Source: Streptomyces sp. NBC_01431 (GTDB lineage Bacteria; Actinomycetota; Actinomycetes; Streptomycetales; Streptomycetaceae). Taken from it: a stretch of DNA of 64,000 bases. The first letter of the stretch is position 1. Each line of letters starts with the position of its first letter. The notes under the pieces were generated by a model. It saw only the letters and a program-made list of their open reading frames with translations, ran no database searches and had not been told where the DNA came from. This document shows, in pieces, positions 47,511 through 57,053 of this stretch. The stretch lies in assembly GCF_036231355.1 (NCBI RefSeq), contig NZ_CP109496.1, forward strand, positions 6,014,001 through 6,078,000. Direction: 5' to 3'. Both the position numbers and the translations under genes were made by a program.

Positions 47511-48668
47511 ATGGCCGAGGCCTACATAGTCGAAGCGGTACGCACGCCGGTTGGCCGGCGCGGCGGAGGGCTGGCGGCAGTCCACCCGGCGGACCTCGGG
47601 GCGCATGTGCTCACGGCGCTCATCGCGCGCTGCGGCATCGACCCGGCCGCCGTCGAGGACGTGGTCTTCGGCTGCCTGGACACCGTGGGCCCGCAGGCCG
47701 GCGACATCGCCCGCACGGCATGGCTGGCGGCCGGGCTCCCCGAGGAGGTGCCCGGCGTCACCATCGACCGCCAGTGCGGTTCCTCCCAGCAGGCCGTCCA
47801 CTTCGCGGCCCAGGGCGTCCTGTCCGGCACCCAGGACCTGGTGGTCGCGGGCGGCACCCAGAACATGTCCATGATCCCGATCGCCTTCGCCTCCCGGCAG
47901 GCCGCCGAACCGCTCGGCCTGACCGACGGCCCCTACCTCGGCAGCGCGGGCTGGCGGGCCCGCTACGGCGACGCGCCCGTCAACCAGTTCCACGGCGCCC
48001 AGCTCATCGCCGAGAAATGGGGGATCTCGCGCCGCGACATGGAGGAGTTCGCGCTCAGCTCCCACCGGCGCGCCGTCCGCGCCATCGACGAGGGCCGCTT
48101 CACCCGTGAGACGGTCCCCTGTGCCGGGGTCGCGGTGGACGAGGGTCCGCGCCGGGACACCACCCTGGAGAAGATGGCGGGCCTCGGGCCCGTCACGGAC
48201 GGCGGCACCATCACCGCCGCCTGCTCCTCCCAGGTCTCCGACGGAGCCGCCGCCCTGCTCATCGCCTCCGAACGCGCGGTCGCCGACCACGAGCTGACCC
48301 CGCGCGCCCGCATCCACCACCTCTCGGTACGCGGCGACGACCCCATCCGGATGCTGTCCGCGCCGATCCCCGCGACCGCGTACGCCCTGAAGAAGACCGG
48401 CATGACGATCGACGACATCGATCTGGTCGAGATCAACGAGGCCTTCGCGCCGGTGGTGCTCGCCTGGCTCAAGGAGACCGGCGCCGACCCGGCCCGGGTC
48501 AACGTCAACGGCGGCGCCATCGCGCTCGGCCACCCACTCGGCGCGACCGGCGTCAAGCTGATGACGACGCTGCTGCACGAACTGGAACGCACCGGTGGCC
48601 GCTACGGCCTCCAGACGATGTGCGAGGGCGGCGGTCAGGCCAACGTGACGATCATCGAGCGGCTGTAA
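47511..48668 (+). CDS. fadA6: Acetyl-CoA acetyltransferase, FadA6-like thiolase
   Basis: A 385-residue thiolase. The nucleophile Cys89 is in DRQCGSSQQA. The His is in GGAIALGHPLGATG, and the second Cys is in MCEGGGQANV. FadA6 performs the thiolysis late in HIP degradation. Its place directly after kstR2 agrees with the mycobacterial order. ATG 47511 follows GGGGAG; the upstream in-frame ATG at 47490 has no site. Confidence 0.85.
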   Translation: MAEAYIVEAVRTPVGRRGGGLAAVHPADLGAHVLTALIARCGIDPAAVEDVVFGCLDTVGPQAGDIARTAWLAAGLPEEVPGVTIDRQCGSSQQAVHFAAQGVLSGTQDLVVAGGTQNMSMIPIAFASRQAAEPLGLTDGPYLGSAGWRARYGDAPVNQFHGAQLIAEKWGISRRDMEEFALSSHRRAVRAIDEGRFTRETVPCAGVAVDEGPRRDTTLEKMAGLGPVTDGGTITAACSSQVSDGAAALLIASERAVADHELTPRARIHHLSVRGDDPIRMLSAPIPATAYALKKTGMTIDDIDLVEINEAFAPVVLAWLKETGADPARVNVNGGAIALGHPLGATGVKLMTTLLHELERTGGRYGLQTMCEGGGQANVTIIERL

Positions 48669-48733
48669 CCGGCATCACGGCTGGGCCGCGCGACGGCATG
48701 CTATCGTGGGGGCTGTTGCAGTTTTGGTACCCA

Positions 48734-48785
48734 TATACTTTATGTGCGCCTGACGGGAATGCTCCTCAGGCGCATATTTGTTTTC
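48734..48785 (+). promoter_or_regulatory. cspA promoter and 5' hairpin
   Basis: A TATACT -10 (48734-48739) is followed by a hairpin starting near the expected +1: TGCGCCTGA (48745-48753) pairing with TCAGGCGCA (48766-48774), then an AT-rich, T-rich run. The remaining leader to the start codon is about 100 bases. The hairpin could terminate read-through from fadA6 or shape the cold-shock leader RNA. Confidence 0.55.
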
Positions 48786-48873
48786 CGGGTTTCTCCGGAT
48801 GGGCTCAATGCGGCGACGAGGAATCCGTAATTCCGCGGATTTCCGGAACTGCCCCTGTCTTAGGAGAAATGAC

Positions 48874-49077
48874 ATGGCTACTGGCACCGTGAAGTGGTTC
48901 AACTCGGAAAAGGGCTTCGGCTTCATCGAGCAGGACGGCGGCGGCCCCGACGTCTTCGCCCACTACTCCAACATCGCCTCCAACGGCTTCCGTGAGCTCC
49001 TTGAGGGCCAGAAGGTCTCCTTCGAGGTCACCCAGGGCCAGAAGGGCCTGCAGGCGGAGAACATCGTTCCCGCCTAA
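48874..49077 (+). CDS. Cold-shock protein, CspA family
   Basis: A 67-residue single OB-fold protein that binds single-stranded RNA/DNA. RNP1 KGFGFIE and RNP2 VFAHYSNI are intact. ATG 48874 follows TAGGAGA. It has a long 5' leader typical of cold-shock genes. It sits inside the steroid locus with its own promoter and terminator, so it is not part of that pathway. Confidence 0.95.
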   Translation: MATGTVKWFNSEKGFGFIEQDGGGPDVFAHYSNIASNGFRELLEGQKVSFEVTQGQKGLQAENIVPA

Positions 49078-49131
49078 TCGCCGACGAGGCGTATTTTGCA
49101 GCCGCGCACCCCGCGGCTCGCGAATTTCGCA

Positions 49132-49165
49132 GCCGGGGCCCGCACCCTCAGGTGCGGGCCCCGGC
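49132..49165 (+). terminator. Terminator between cspA and the helicase gene
   Basis: GCCGGGGCCCGCACC and GGTGCGGGCCCCGGC form a perfect 15-bp stem with a CTCA loop, followed by a T-rich run (TTGTGCTGTCTTGTC). It lies 34 bp before the helicase start, so read-through to the helicase would be attenuated by it. Confidence 0.85.
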
Positions 49166-49198
49166 TTGTGCTGTCTTGTCCCAGGAAGGCAAAACCGT

Positions 49199-50932
49199 AT
49201 GACGCGCATGACCAGCAAGCGCTCGGGCTCCGGTGCCGGCACCGGCTCCCGTTCCGGTTCCGGCTCCACTTCCGGTCCCCGCAGGGGCTCCGGACGACCC
49301 GCCGCCAAGCCCGCCAAGGGCAAGACCATGGCGCCGCAGGGTGAGTTCAAGCTGCCGGAGACCCTGACCCCCGCGCTGCCCGCCGTCGAGGCCTTTGCCG
49401 ACCTGGACATGCCCGCGGCGCTCCTCAAGACGCTCGACGCCCAGGGCGTCACCGAGCCGTTCCCGATCCAGGGCGCCACCCTGCCGAACTCGCTCGCGGG
49501 CCGCGACATCCTCGGCCGCGGCCGCACCGGCTCCGGCAAGACCCTCGCCTTCGGCCTCGCGCTGCTCGCCCGCACCGCGGGCAGGCGCGCCGAGCCCAAG
49601 GCGCCGCTCGCGCTCGTCCTCGTACCCACCCGGGAACTCGCGCAGCAGGTCACCGACGCGCTCACGCCGTACGCGACCTCCGTGAACCTCCGCCTCACCA
49701 CCGTCGTGGGCGGGCTCTCCATCACCAAGCAGTCCAACGCGCTGCGCCGCGGCGCCGAAGTGATGGTCGCGACCCCGGGCCGCCTCAAGGACCTCATAGA
49801 GAGAGGTGACTGCTCGCTGGAGAACGTGGGCATCACCGTCCTCGACGAGGCCGACCAGATGGCCGACATGGGCTTCATGCCGCAGGTCACGGCGCTGCTC
49901 AAGCAGGTCGAGCCGGACGGCCAGCGGATGCTGTTCTCGGCGACCCTGGACGCCAACATCGACCGCCTGGTCCGGATGTTCCTCACCGACCCGGTGGTGC
50001 ACTCCGTCGACCCGTCGGCCGGCGCGGTCACCACGATGGAACACCACGTGCTGTACGTCCTGGACGAGACCGACAAGAAGGCCGTCACCACGCGCATCGC
50101 GGCCCGCGACGGCCGCGTCATCATGTTCCTCGACACCAAGCGCTCCGTGGACCGGCTGGTCAAGCGGCTGCTCTCCAGCGGGGTCCGTGCGGCCGGGCTG
50201 CACGGCGGGCGCTCCCAGCCGCAGCGCAACCGCACCCTGGACCAGTTCAAGAACGGGCAGGTCACCGCTCTGGTGGCGACCAACGTCGCGGCCCGCGGCA
50301 TCCACGTCGACGACCTGGACCTCGTCGTGAACGTGGACCCGCCCACGGACCACAAGGACTACCTCCACCGGGGCGGGCGCACCGCGCGAGCCGGCGAGTC
50401 CGGCAGCGTGGTCACGCTCGTGCTGCCCGAGGAGAAGCGCGAGATGACGAAGCTCATGTCGTTCGCGGGGATCCGTCCCCGGACGGCCGAGATCAAGTCG
50501 AGCTCCGAGGAGCTCGTGCGGGTCACGGGTGCGCGCGAGCCGTCCGGTGTCCCGGTCGTCATCGAGGTCCCGGCCCAGCCGGAACCGAAGCGGGCGCCCT
50601 CCGGGGGGCGCAGCCGCAGCCGCCGCGGGGCTTCCCGTGGGGGCTCGGGCCAGGGCGCCCCCGCCCAGGCTTCGGCTCAGGGCGGCGCCCGCACCGGCTC
50701 GGCTCAGGGTGGCCGTGCCCAGGGTTCGGGCCAGGGCAACCGCACCGGCTCGGCTCAGGGCAGCCGCACTCAGGGTTCGGCTCAGGGCGGCCGCGCCCAG
50801 GGTTCGGGCCAGGGTGCTGGGCGGGGCCAGGGCGCCGGTCAGGGTGGGCGTGCGCAGGGTGCGTCGTCCCGGGCGCAGGGTGGACGTGGGCGTGGACAGG
50901 GTGGTGCGGGGCGGGGTCGGGCCGGGGCCTGA
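49199..50932 (+). CDS. DEAD-box RNA helicase with a Gln/Gly-rich tail
   Basis: A 577-residue ATP-dependent RNA helicase. After a Ser/Gly/Arg-rich N-terminus, the motifs run in order: GRTGSGKT (I), PTRELAQQ (Ia), ATPGRLKDL, DEAD (II), FSAT (III), ARGIHVDD (V) and HRGGRTARAG (VI). The last ~115 residues are disordered repeats of the type GSAQGGRAQGSGQG with many Arg, a likely RNA-binding tail. ATG 49199 after GGAAGG is preferred. It follows cspA in the same direction, a pairing that suits cold-stress RNA remodelling. Confidence 0.92.
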   Translation: MTRMTSKRSGSGAGTGSRSGSGSTSGPRRGSGRPAAKPAKGKTMAPQGEFKLPETLTPALPAVEAFADLDMPAALLKTLDAQGVTEPFPIQGATLPNSLAGRDILGRGRTGSGKTLAFGLALLARTAGRRAEPKAPLALVLVPTRELAQQVTDALTPYATSVNLRLTTVVGGLSITKQSNALRRGAEVMVATPGRLKDLIERGDCSLENVGITVLDEADQMADMGFMPQVTALLKQVEPDGQRMLFSATLDANIDRLVRMFLTDPVVHSVDPSAGAVTTMEHHVLYVLDETDKKAVTTRIAARDGRVIMFLDTKRSVDRLVKRLLSSGVRAAGLHGGRSQPQRNRTLDQFKNGQVTALVATNVAARGIHVDDLDLVVNVDPPTDHKDYLHRGGRTARAGESGSVVTLVLPEEKREMTKLMSFAGIRPRTAEIKSSSEELVRVTGAREPSGVPVVIEVPAQPEPKRAPSGGRSRSRRGASRGGSGQGAPAQASAQGGARTGSAQGGRAQGSGQGNRTGSAQGSRTQGSAQGGRAQGSGQGAGRGQGAGQGGRAQGASSRAQGGRGRGQGGAGRGRAGA

Positions 50933-51072
50933 TCTTTTCCCCACCCCGCCCCTTCCCGAGACCCTCCGGGGGTGATGGCGCCCTGGGGCTCCGCCCCAGA
51001 CCCCGTTCGCGCCCGAAAGGCGCTAGTCCTCAAACACCGGACAGGCTGGGATGGCTAACGCCCCACCCCGCC

Positions 51073-51182
51073 TGGGGGCGCAGGGAACTGCGCGAGCGCC
51101 ACGCACGGTCTGCGGTCGAGCGACCGTCTAGGGGCGCGGGGAGCTGCGCGGGCAACCCCGCACGGTTCGCGGCCGAATGACC
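51073..51182. repeat. Two tandem copies of the Streptomyces GC-rich intergenic repeat
   Basis: Copy 1 (51073-51125) and copy 2 (51129-51182) align over about 53 bases, sharing GGGGCGC, then GGGAACTGCGCG (copy 2 has GGGAGCTGCGCG), and GCACGGT ending in GACC. They lie in the 308-bp gap between the helicase and ipdC, which has no gene. The start of each also resembles the element at 63577. Confidence 0.7.
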
Positions 51183-51240
51183 CCCCTCCCCCCAGGAGGC
51201 ACCGCCCCGCACGCACCGCCGCCGAGCCCGCTCGCAGGTG

Positions 51241-52311
51241 TCAGCCCCGTGACGGCAGGGTCGCCAGTACCTGAGCGGCCTCGTGCATCACGCGGGTGAT
51301 CAGTTCGTCGCAGCTGGGGAGGTCGTCGATCACGCCGGCGACCTGTCCCGAGGCCATCACCCCGAGGTCGGTGCGACCCTCGACCATGGACGCCCGCAGC
51401 AGTATCGGGGTGTTGGCCGCCAGTAGTACTTGACTCCACGTCAGGTCCTTGCCGTGCTTCATCGCCAGGCCGTCCCGGACCAGTTGGGGCCAGGAGAGGC
51501 CGGAGAGCTTGCGGAATCCGGCCGCCCGGCGCGCCGCGCGCGCCAGCGTCCGCGCCCGGCCCGCCCCTTCGAGCGAGGCGACGAGTTCGGTACGGAGCAT
51601 GCGGTGCGGCAGTCCGTCCACGGCCCTGGTGACGGTGATGTCCTTGACCGTCGCCGCCAGATACGCGGCCTTCACCGTGTCGGGGACCGTCGAGTCCGAG
51701 GTGAGCAGGAAGCGGGTGCCCATCGCGACGCCCGCCGCCCCGTAGGCCAGCGCGGCCACCAGCCCCCGGCCGTCGTGGAAGCCGCCCGCCGCGACGACGG
51801 GAATGTCCACCGCGTCCACAACCTGCGGGAGCAGCACGGTGGTTGCCACCTCTCCGGTGTGGCCGCCGCCCTCGCCGCCCTGCACGATCACCGCGTCCGC
51901 GCCCCACGCCGCGACCTTCTCGGCGTGCCGCCGGGCGCCGATGGACGGGATCACGACGACGCCCGCGTCCTTCAGCTCGGCGATGAGGTCGCGGGACGGC
52001 GCGAGTGCGAAGGACGCCACCTTCACGCCCTCCTCGATGATGATCCGCACCCGCTCGCGGGCGTCCCCCGCGTCGGCCCGCAGATTGACCCCGAACGGCG
52101 CGTCGGTGCGGGCGGCGACCTTGCGGACCGCTTGCCGCAGCTGGACCGTCGTCATCGTCGCCGAGGCGAGGACGCCGAGCGCTCCCGCGTTCGCGGCGGC
52201 CGAGACCAGGCGGGGACCCGCCACCCAGCCCATGCCGGTCTGCACGATTGGATGCCGGACGCCGACGAGTTCGGTGAGGGCGGTCTCGATGCGGGAGGGC
52301 GCGGGAGTCAT
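51241..52311 (-). CDS. ipdC: IpdC-like flavin-dependent reductase (nitronate-monooxygenase fold)
   Basis: A 356-residue FMN barrel. HPIVQTGMGWVAGPRLVSAAANAG, QGGEGGGHTGE and VVAAGGFHDGRGLVAAL are typical of the nitronate-monooxygenase-like family. In the HIP pathway IpdC is thought to act before or during ring opening by IpdAB. The last gene of the echA20-ipdA-ipdB-ipdC operon; ATG 52311 overlaps the ipdB stop (ATGA). Confidence 0.82.
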   Translation of the reverse strand: MTPAPSRIETALTELVGVRHPIVQTGMGWVAGPRLVSAAANAGALGVLASATMTTVQLRQAVRKVAARTDAPFGVNLRADAGDARERVRIIIEEGVKVASFALAPSRDLIAELKDAGVVVIPSIGARRHAEKVAAWGADAVIVQGGEGGGHTGEVATTVLLPQVVDAVDIPVVAAGGFHDGRGLVAALAYGAAGVAMGTRFLLTSDSTVPDTVKAAYLAATVKDITVTRAVDGLPHRMLRTELVASLEGAGRARTLARAARRAAGFRKLSGLSWPQLVRDGLAMKHGKDLTWSQVLLAANTPILLRASMVEGRTDLGVMASGQVAGVIDDLPSCDELITRVMHEAAQVLATLPSRG

Positions 52312-53050
52312 GGACGTACCTCGCGGTCGCGCAGGTTCTCCGGGTCGAGCACGTCGCGGATGAGGCGCAGCTCCTCGCCGGTGGGATCGCGGGTGTACGG
52401 GACCTCATCGGCGACGGCCAGCTCGAACGCGGTGGCCTCGCGCACCTGCTCCACCGTGACCCCGGGGTGCAGCGACGCGAGCCGCATCGTGTGGTCCGGG
52501 GTGGCGAAGTCGAAGACGCCCAGATCGCTCACGACCCGCGGGATGCGGTGGAAGCGGGTGGCGGAGGGGCCCGCGGCCGCCGCGCTGTCGTAGCCGACGC
52601 CGCTGATCATGTCGACCTTCGGCACGAAGACCCGGGTGGAGTGCTTGGGCACCCAGTAACTCACCGGATTGTTCAGGGTGTTGACGGGTGCGCCTCGCAC
52701 GCCGAGGAGCTGACGGGTGGGCCGCTCCCAGTCGCCGATGCAGGAGATGTTCTGGTTGCCGAACCGGTCGAGCTGGCTCGCGCCCATCATGACGTGCCGC
52801 CGGCCGCCGGTCACCATGGTGAGGTGCCGACGGTAGGGCAGCCAGCCCTCGGGCTCGCCGTCGGGGCCGATGAGCATCGCCTCGCCGTCGGTGAGCAGCA
52901 GGTCGGGCGAGAAGGTCCGCCGGGCCAGCCGGGCCCCGATCGAGGGGACCGGACCCATCGGGCTCGCGAGCACCTCCCCGTTGTCGCGCCAGGCCTCGGC
53001 GCAGGCGATCACGCAGTACTCGGCGCGGGTCGCCCGCGCGGTGCTCGTCG

Positions 53051-53054
<4 letters not shown>
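52308..53054 (-). CDS. ipdB: IpdB-like CoA-transferase-fold subunit (COCHEA-CoA hydrolase beta)
   Basis: A 248-residue class-I CoA-transferase-fold subunit. The segments TRAEYCVIACAEAW, GGRRHVMMGASQLDRFGNQN and RVVSDLGVFDF fit the family. IpdAB hydrolyses the last steroid ring (COCHEA-CoA), despite the CoA-transferase fold. GTG 53054 is set by the GTGA overlap with ipdA and a GGAGCAG site. Confidence 0.85.
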
Positions 53055-53889
<835 letters not shown>

Positions 53890-53893
<4 letters not shown>

Positions 53894-54651
53894 CGCTCCG
53901 CCTCCTCGGTCCCCGCTGCCTTGAACGTGTCGCGCACGCGGTCGGCGACGCCGCTGAGGTTGGCCTCGAAGGTGAAGCCCTGCTCGAAACGGTAGCTGCG
54001 GCGTACGTCGACGGGGTCGATGCCGTTGATGGCGGCCTTGGCGAGCCGGATGAGGGTGCCGTCCTTGCGGGCGATCTCGCGCGCCAACTCCAGTGCTGTG
54101 GCGGGGAGTTGATCGCGCGGCACCACTTTCCACACCGAGCCGTGGGCGTGCAGCTCATGGGCCGTCGCGGTGCGCGAGGTGTAGTACAGCGCGCGCATGA
54201 GGTGCTGCGGGACGAGGCGGGCGAGGTGGGTGGCGGCGCCGAGCGCGCCGCGGTCCAGCTCCGGCAGGCCGAAGACGGCGTCGTCGCTCGCCACGATCGC
54301 GTCCGCGTTGCCGACCAGACCGATGCCGCCGCCCAGGCAGAACCCGCCCACCGCCGCGACGACGGGCACCTCGCACTCGTACACCGCGGCGAAGGCCTCG
54401 TAACAGCCGCGGTTGGCTCCGAGGAGGGCGGTGTGGCCGCGGTCGCGCTGCATTTGCTTGATGTCGACCCCGGCGTTGAAGCCGCGGCCCTCGGCGGTCA
54501 GGACCACGCAGCGCGTCTCGGGGTCGCGGCCCGCCGCGCGCACCGCGTCGGCGAGCTCGTACCAGCCGTGCACGGGAAGCGCGTTGACGGGTGGGAAGTC
54601 GACCGTGACGACGGAAATGCCCTTCTCGGGGCTTGCGGTGGAGACACCCAT
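53890..54651 (-). CDS. echA20: Enoyl-CoA hydratase-family ring-opening hydrolase, EchA20-like
   Basis: A 253-residue crotonase. The oxyanion segments are GRGFNAGVDIKQM and GGFCLGGGIGLVGNADAIVAS. EchA20 hydrolyses the D-ring carbon-carbon bond in HIP degradation rather than hydrating a double bond. It is the first gene of the ipd operon, and a KstR2-type operator lies 20 bp upstream. Confidence 0.85.
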
Positions 54652-54670
54652 GGGCGGATCAGCTACCTTT

Positions 54671-54688
54671 CCACCAAACGTTTGTTAG
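54671..54688. promoter_or_regulatory. KstR2-type operator, copy 2
   Basis: Minus-strand reading CTAACAAACGTTTGGTGG, between echA20 and the divergent SDR. The core CAAACGTTTG is a perfect palindrome. It matches the site at 46014-46031 at 16 of 18 positions, which ties both operons to the TetR protein at 46850. Confidence 0.75.
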
Positions 54689-54706
54689 GTGAGGAAGGTA
54701 GCGCGG

Positions 54707-55483
54707 ATGGAGCTGGCCGGGAAGGCAGTCGTCGTCACCGGTGGCACCCGGGGCGTCGGCGCGGGCATCGCGAAGGCGTTCCTCGACGCGGGTGCGGACG
54801 TGATCGTGTGCGCCCGCAGACCGCCCGAGGCGGCCGTCGAATCCGGCGGCCGGAAAGCCGAGTTCCGCCCGCTCGACCTGCGCGACGCCGAAGCCGTACG
54901 GGACTTCTTCGCGGCGGTCGCGGCGGACCACGGGCACCTGTACGCGTTGGTCAACAATGCGGGCGGCACGCCCTACCGGCTGCTCGGCGAGGGCGAGGCG
55001 GAACGCCATGCGCGGGTCATCGCCCTGAACCTGACCGCCCCGCTGACGGCTTCGCTGGCAGCCCGGCCGTATCTGGCGGCGGCGCACGGCTCGATCGTGA
55101 TGATCGGCAGCGTGAGCGGGGCGCGGCCCTCACCCGGCACGGCGGCCTACGGCGCCGCGAAGGCGGGCCTGGAGAACCTCGCCCGTTCGATGGCGGTGGA
55201 ATGGGCGCCCGGTGTCCGCGTCAACACCCTCGTCCTCGGGATGGTCCGCACCGAACTGAGTGAACTGCACTACGGGGACGCCCGGGGCGTCGCCGCGGTG
55301 GGCAGGACCGTGCCGCTGGGCCGGCTCGCCGAGCCCCAGGAGGTCGGCGCCGCCGCCGTCTTCCTCACCGGCGCGCGGGCGTCCTACATCAGCGGCGCCT
55401 CCCTCCTCGTCCACGGGGGCGGCGAACGCCCCGCCTTCCTGGACGCGGCCAACGTCAACAAGCCCGAAGGGAACGGAAGATGA
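54707..55483 (+). CDS. SDR of the steroid-ring locus (Rv3549c-like)
   Basis: A 258-residue SDR. TGGTRGVGAGIAKAF binds the cofactor, NNAGG is present, and Ser/Tyr-x3-Lys are in IGSVSGARPSPGTAAYGAAK. The order echA20, divergent SDR, second SDR recalls Rv3550-Rv3549c-Rv3548c. ATG 54707 follows GAGGAAGG; the frame upstream runs into the operator. Confidence 0.75.
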   Translation: MELAGKAVVVTGGTRGVGAGIAKAFLDAGADVIVCARRPPEAAVESGGRKAEFRPLDLRDAEAVRDFFAAVAADHGHLYALVNNAGGTPYRLLGEGEAERHARVIALNLTAPLTASLAARPYLAAAHGSIVMIGSVSGARPSPGTAAYGAAKAGLENLARSMAVEWAPGVRVNTLVLGMVRTELSELHYGDARGVAAVGRTVPLGRLAEPQEVGAAAVFLTGARASYISGASLLVHGGGERPAFLDAANVNKPEGNGR

Positions 55484-56445
55484 GTGGACTGTGCGAGGGC
55501 CGGGTCGTGGTCGTGACCGGTGCGGGGCGGGGCCTTGGCCGGGCCCATGCGCTGGCGTTCGCCGAGCAGGGGGCGCGGGTCGTGGTCAACGACCTGGGGG
55601 TCGGGCTCGACGGGGCGGGCGTTCCCCAAACACTCGGCTCCGCCCGTCCGGGGCGGACCCCGCTCGGCGGGCCCGCGCAGTCGGTGGTGGACGAGATCCG
55701 CGCCGCGGGCGGCGAGGCGGTCGCGCACGGCGGTGACATCGCCACCACCGAGGGCGCGGCCTCGCTCGTCGCGACGGCGCTGGAAGCGTTCGGTGCGCTG
55801 CACACGCTGGTCAACAACGCGGGGTTCCTGCGCGACCGGATGCTGGTGAACCTGGACGAGGACGACTGGGACGCGGTGGTGCGGGTCCACCTCAAGGGGC
55901 ACTTCCTGCCGCTCAAGCACGCCGCCGCGCACTGGCGGGCCGAAGCCGGGGCGGGCCGCGAGGTGGTGGCGCGGGTGGTCAACACCAGCTCGGGAGCAGG
56001 GTTGCTGGGGTCGGTCGGGCAGGGCAACTACAGCGCCGCCAAGGCCGGGATCGTGGGGCTCACGCTGGTGGCGGCGGCCGAGATGGGCCGGTACGGCGTC
56101 CAGGTCAACGCCATCGCCCCGGCGGCTCGCACCCGCATGACCGAACGCACCTTCGCGGACACCATGGCCGCGCCGGGCGAGGAGGGGGCCTTCGACGCGA
56201 TGGCCCCCGAGAACGTCTCACCGCTCGTGGTGTGGCTGGGCTCGGCCGCGAGCGGGGGTGTGACCGGCCGGGTCTTCGAGGTGGAGGCGGGGCGCATCAC
56301 CGTGATGGAGGGCTGGCGGCCGGGCCCCACCAGCGACAAGGGGGCGAGGTGGACTCCGCGGGAGGCGGGCGAGGAGGCGCTGAAACTGCTCGCCGGGGCG
56401 GCGGTGCCGGGCGCGGTGTACGGGGCGCGGGAGGGCCGCGGGTGA
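55480..56445 (+). CDS. SDR of the steroid-ring locus (Rv3548c-like)
   Basis: A 321-residue SDR, longer than usual because of an insertion after the second strand (NDLGVGLDGAGV to GPAQSVVDEI) and a C-terminal extension. These give it the shape of the 3-oxoacyl or 17-beta-hydroxysteroid dehydrogenase-like group. The cofactor site is TGAGRGLGRAHA and the active site includes TSSGAGLLGSVGQGNYSAAK. The ATG overlaps the preceding SDR (ATGA). Confidence 0.78.
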   Translation: MSGLCEGRVVVVTGAGRGLGRAHALAFAEQGARVVVNDLGVGLDGAGVPQTLGSARPGRTPLGGPAQSVVDEIRAAGGEAVAHGGDIATTEGAASLVATALEAFGALHTLVNNAGFLRDRMLVNLDEDDWDAVVRVHLKGHFLPLKHAAAHWRAEAGAGREVVARVVNTSSGAGLLGSVGQGNYSAAKAGIVGLTLVAAAEMGRYGVQVNAIAPAARTRMTERTFADTMAAPGEEGAFDAMAPENVSPLVVWLGSAASGGVTGRVFEVEAGRITVMEGWRPGPTSDKGARWTPREAGEEALKLLAGAAVPGAVYGAREGRG

Positions 56446-56486
56446 TCTTGGGTTTCGTACACCTTACGGTCCGGGCGCGGTTTTGT

Positions 56487-56515
56487 TACCTGCTCTCCAT
56501 CTTGGTGAACAGGTA
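56487..56515. promoter_or_regulatory. Inverted repeat before the ribonuclease gene
   Basis: TACCTG (56487-56492) and CAGGTA (56510-56515) are separated by 17 bases, in a locally AT-rich promoter region. A TTGACG -35-like element follows at 56537-56542. The function is unknown. Confidence 0.3.
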
Positions 56516-56573
56516 GAAAAATCAACAGAGTTGTCGTTGACGGCCCCCGCTCTACGCGCGTCATCATGTGTGC

Positions 56574-56990
56574 ATGACAACCCCCCACCGCATCGCAGCC
56601 CTGGGTGGCGCCGTCGCCGCCGCCCTCGCCCTCCTCACCGGCCCGGCCGTCACCACCGCGTCGGCCGCCCCCACCGTCACCGCCGCCTCCGTATCCGTGC
56701 AGTCGGTCGGCAGCGTCTGTTATTCGGCGCTGCCGTCCGAGGCGCACGACACCCTTGACCTCATCGCCCAGGGCGGCCCGTTCCCGTACTCCCAGGACGG
56801 CGTCGTCTTCACCAACCGCGAGCAGGTGCTCCCGAGCCAGAGCAGCGGCTACTACCACGAGTACACCGTGATCACCCCGGGCGCGCCGACGCGCGGCGCC
56901 CGCCGGATCGTCACGGGCGAGCAGTCCCAGGAGGACTACTACACCGCCGACCACTACGCCACGTTCAACCTCGTCGACTTCGGCTGCTAG
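56574..56990 (+). CDS. Secreted guanyl-specific ribonuclease, RNase Sa type
   Basis: A 138-residue protein with a signal peptide (about 1-31) and a microbial RNase (N1/T1/Sa family) domain of about 96 residues. It closely follows the RNase Sa sequence I remember: VCYSALPSEAHDTLDLI, the substrate loop GPFPYSQDGVVFTNRE, catalytic Glu in YYHEYTVITPGAPTRG, Arg residues in RGARRIVTGE, and His in DHYATFNL. Cysteines near both ends can form the Sa disulfide. No barstar-like inhibitor gene lies beside it. Confidence 0.93.
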   Translation: MTTPHRIAALGGAVAAALALLTGPAVTTASAAPTVTAASVSVQSVGSVCYSALPSEAHDTLDLIAQGGPFPYSQDGVVFTNREQVLPSQSSGYYHEYTVITPGAPTRGARRIVTGEQSQEDYYTADHYATFNLVDFGC

Positions 56991-57011
56991 CACGGCAGTT
57001 GACGCGATCCG

Positions 57012-57039
57012 GGCCCGCTTCCCGCTGGGGGAGCGGGCC
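57012..57039. terminator. Bidirectional terminator between RNase and GntR genes
   Basis: GGCCCGCT and AGCGGGCC form an 8-bp stem with a 12-base loop, between two convergent genes. Confidence 0.65.
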
Positions 57040-57053
57040 TCGTCATGGGCGGC

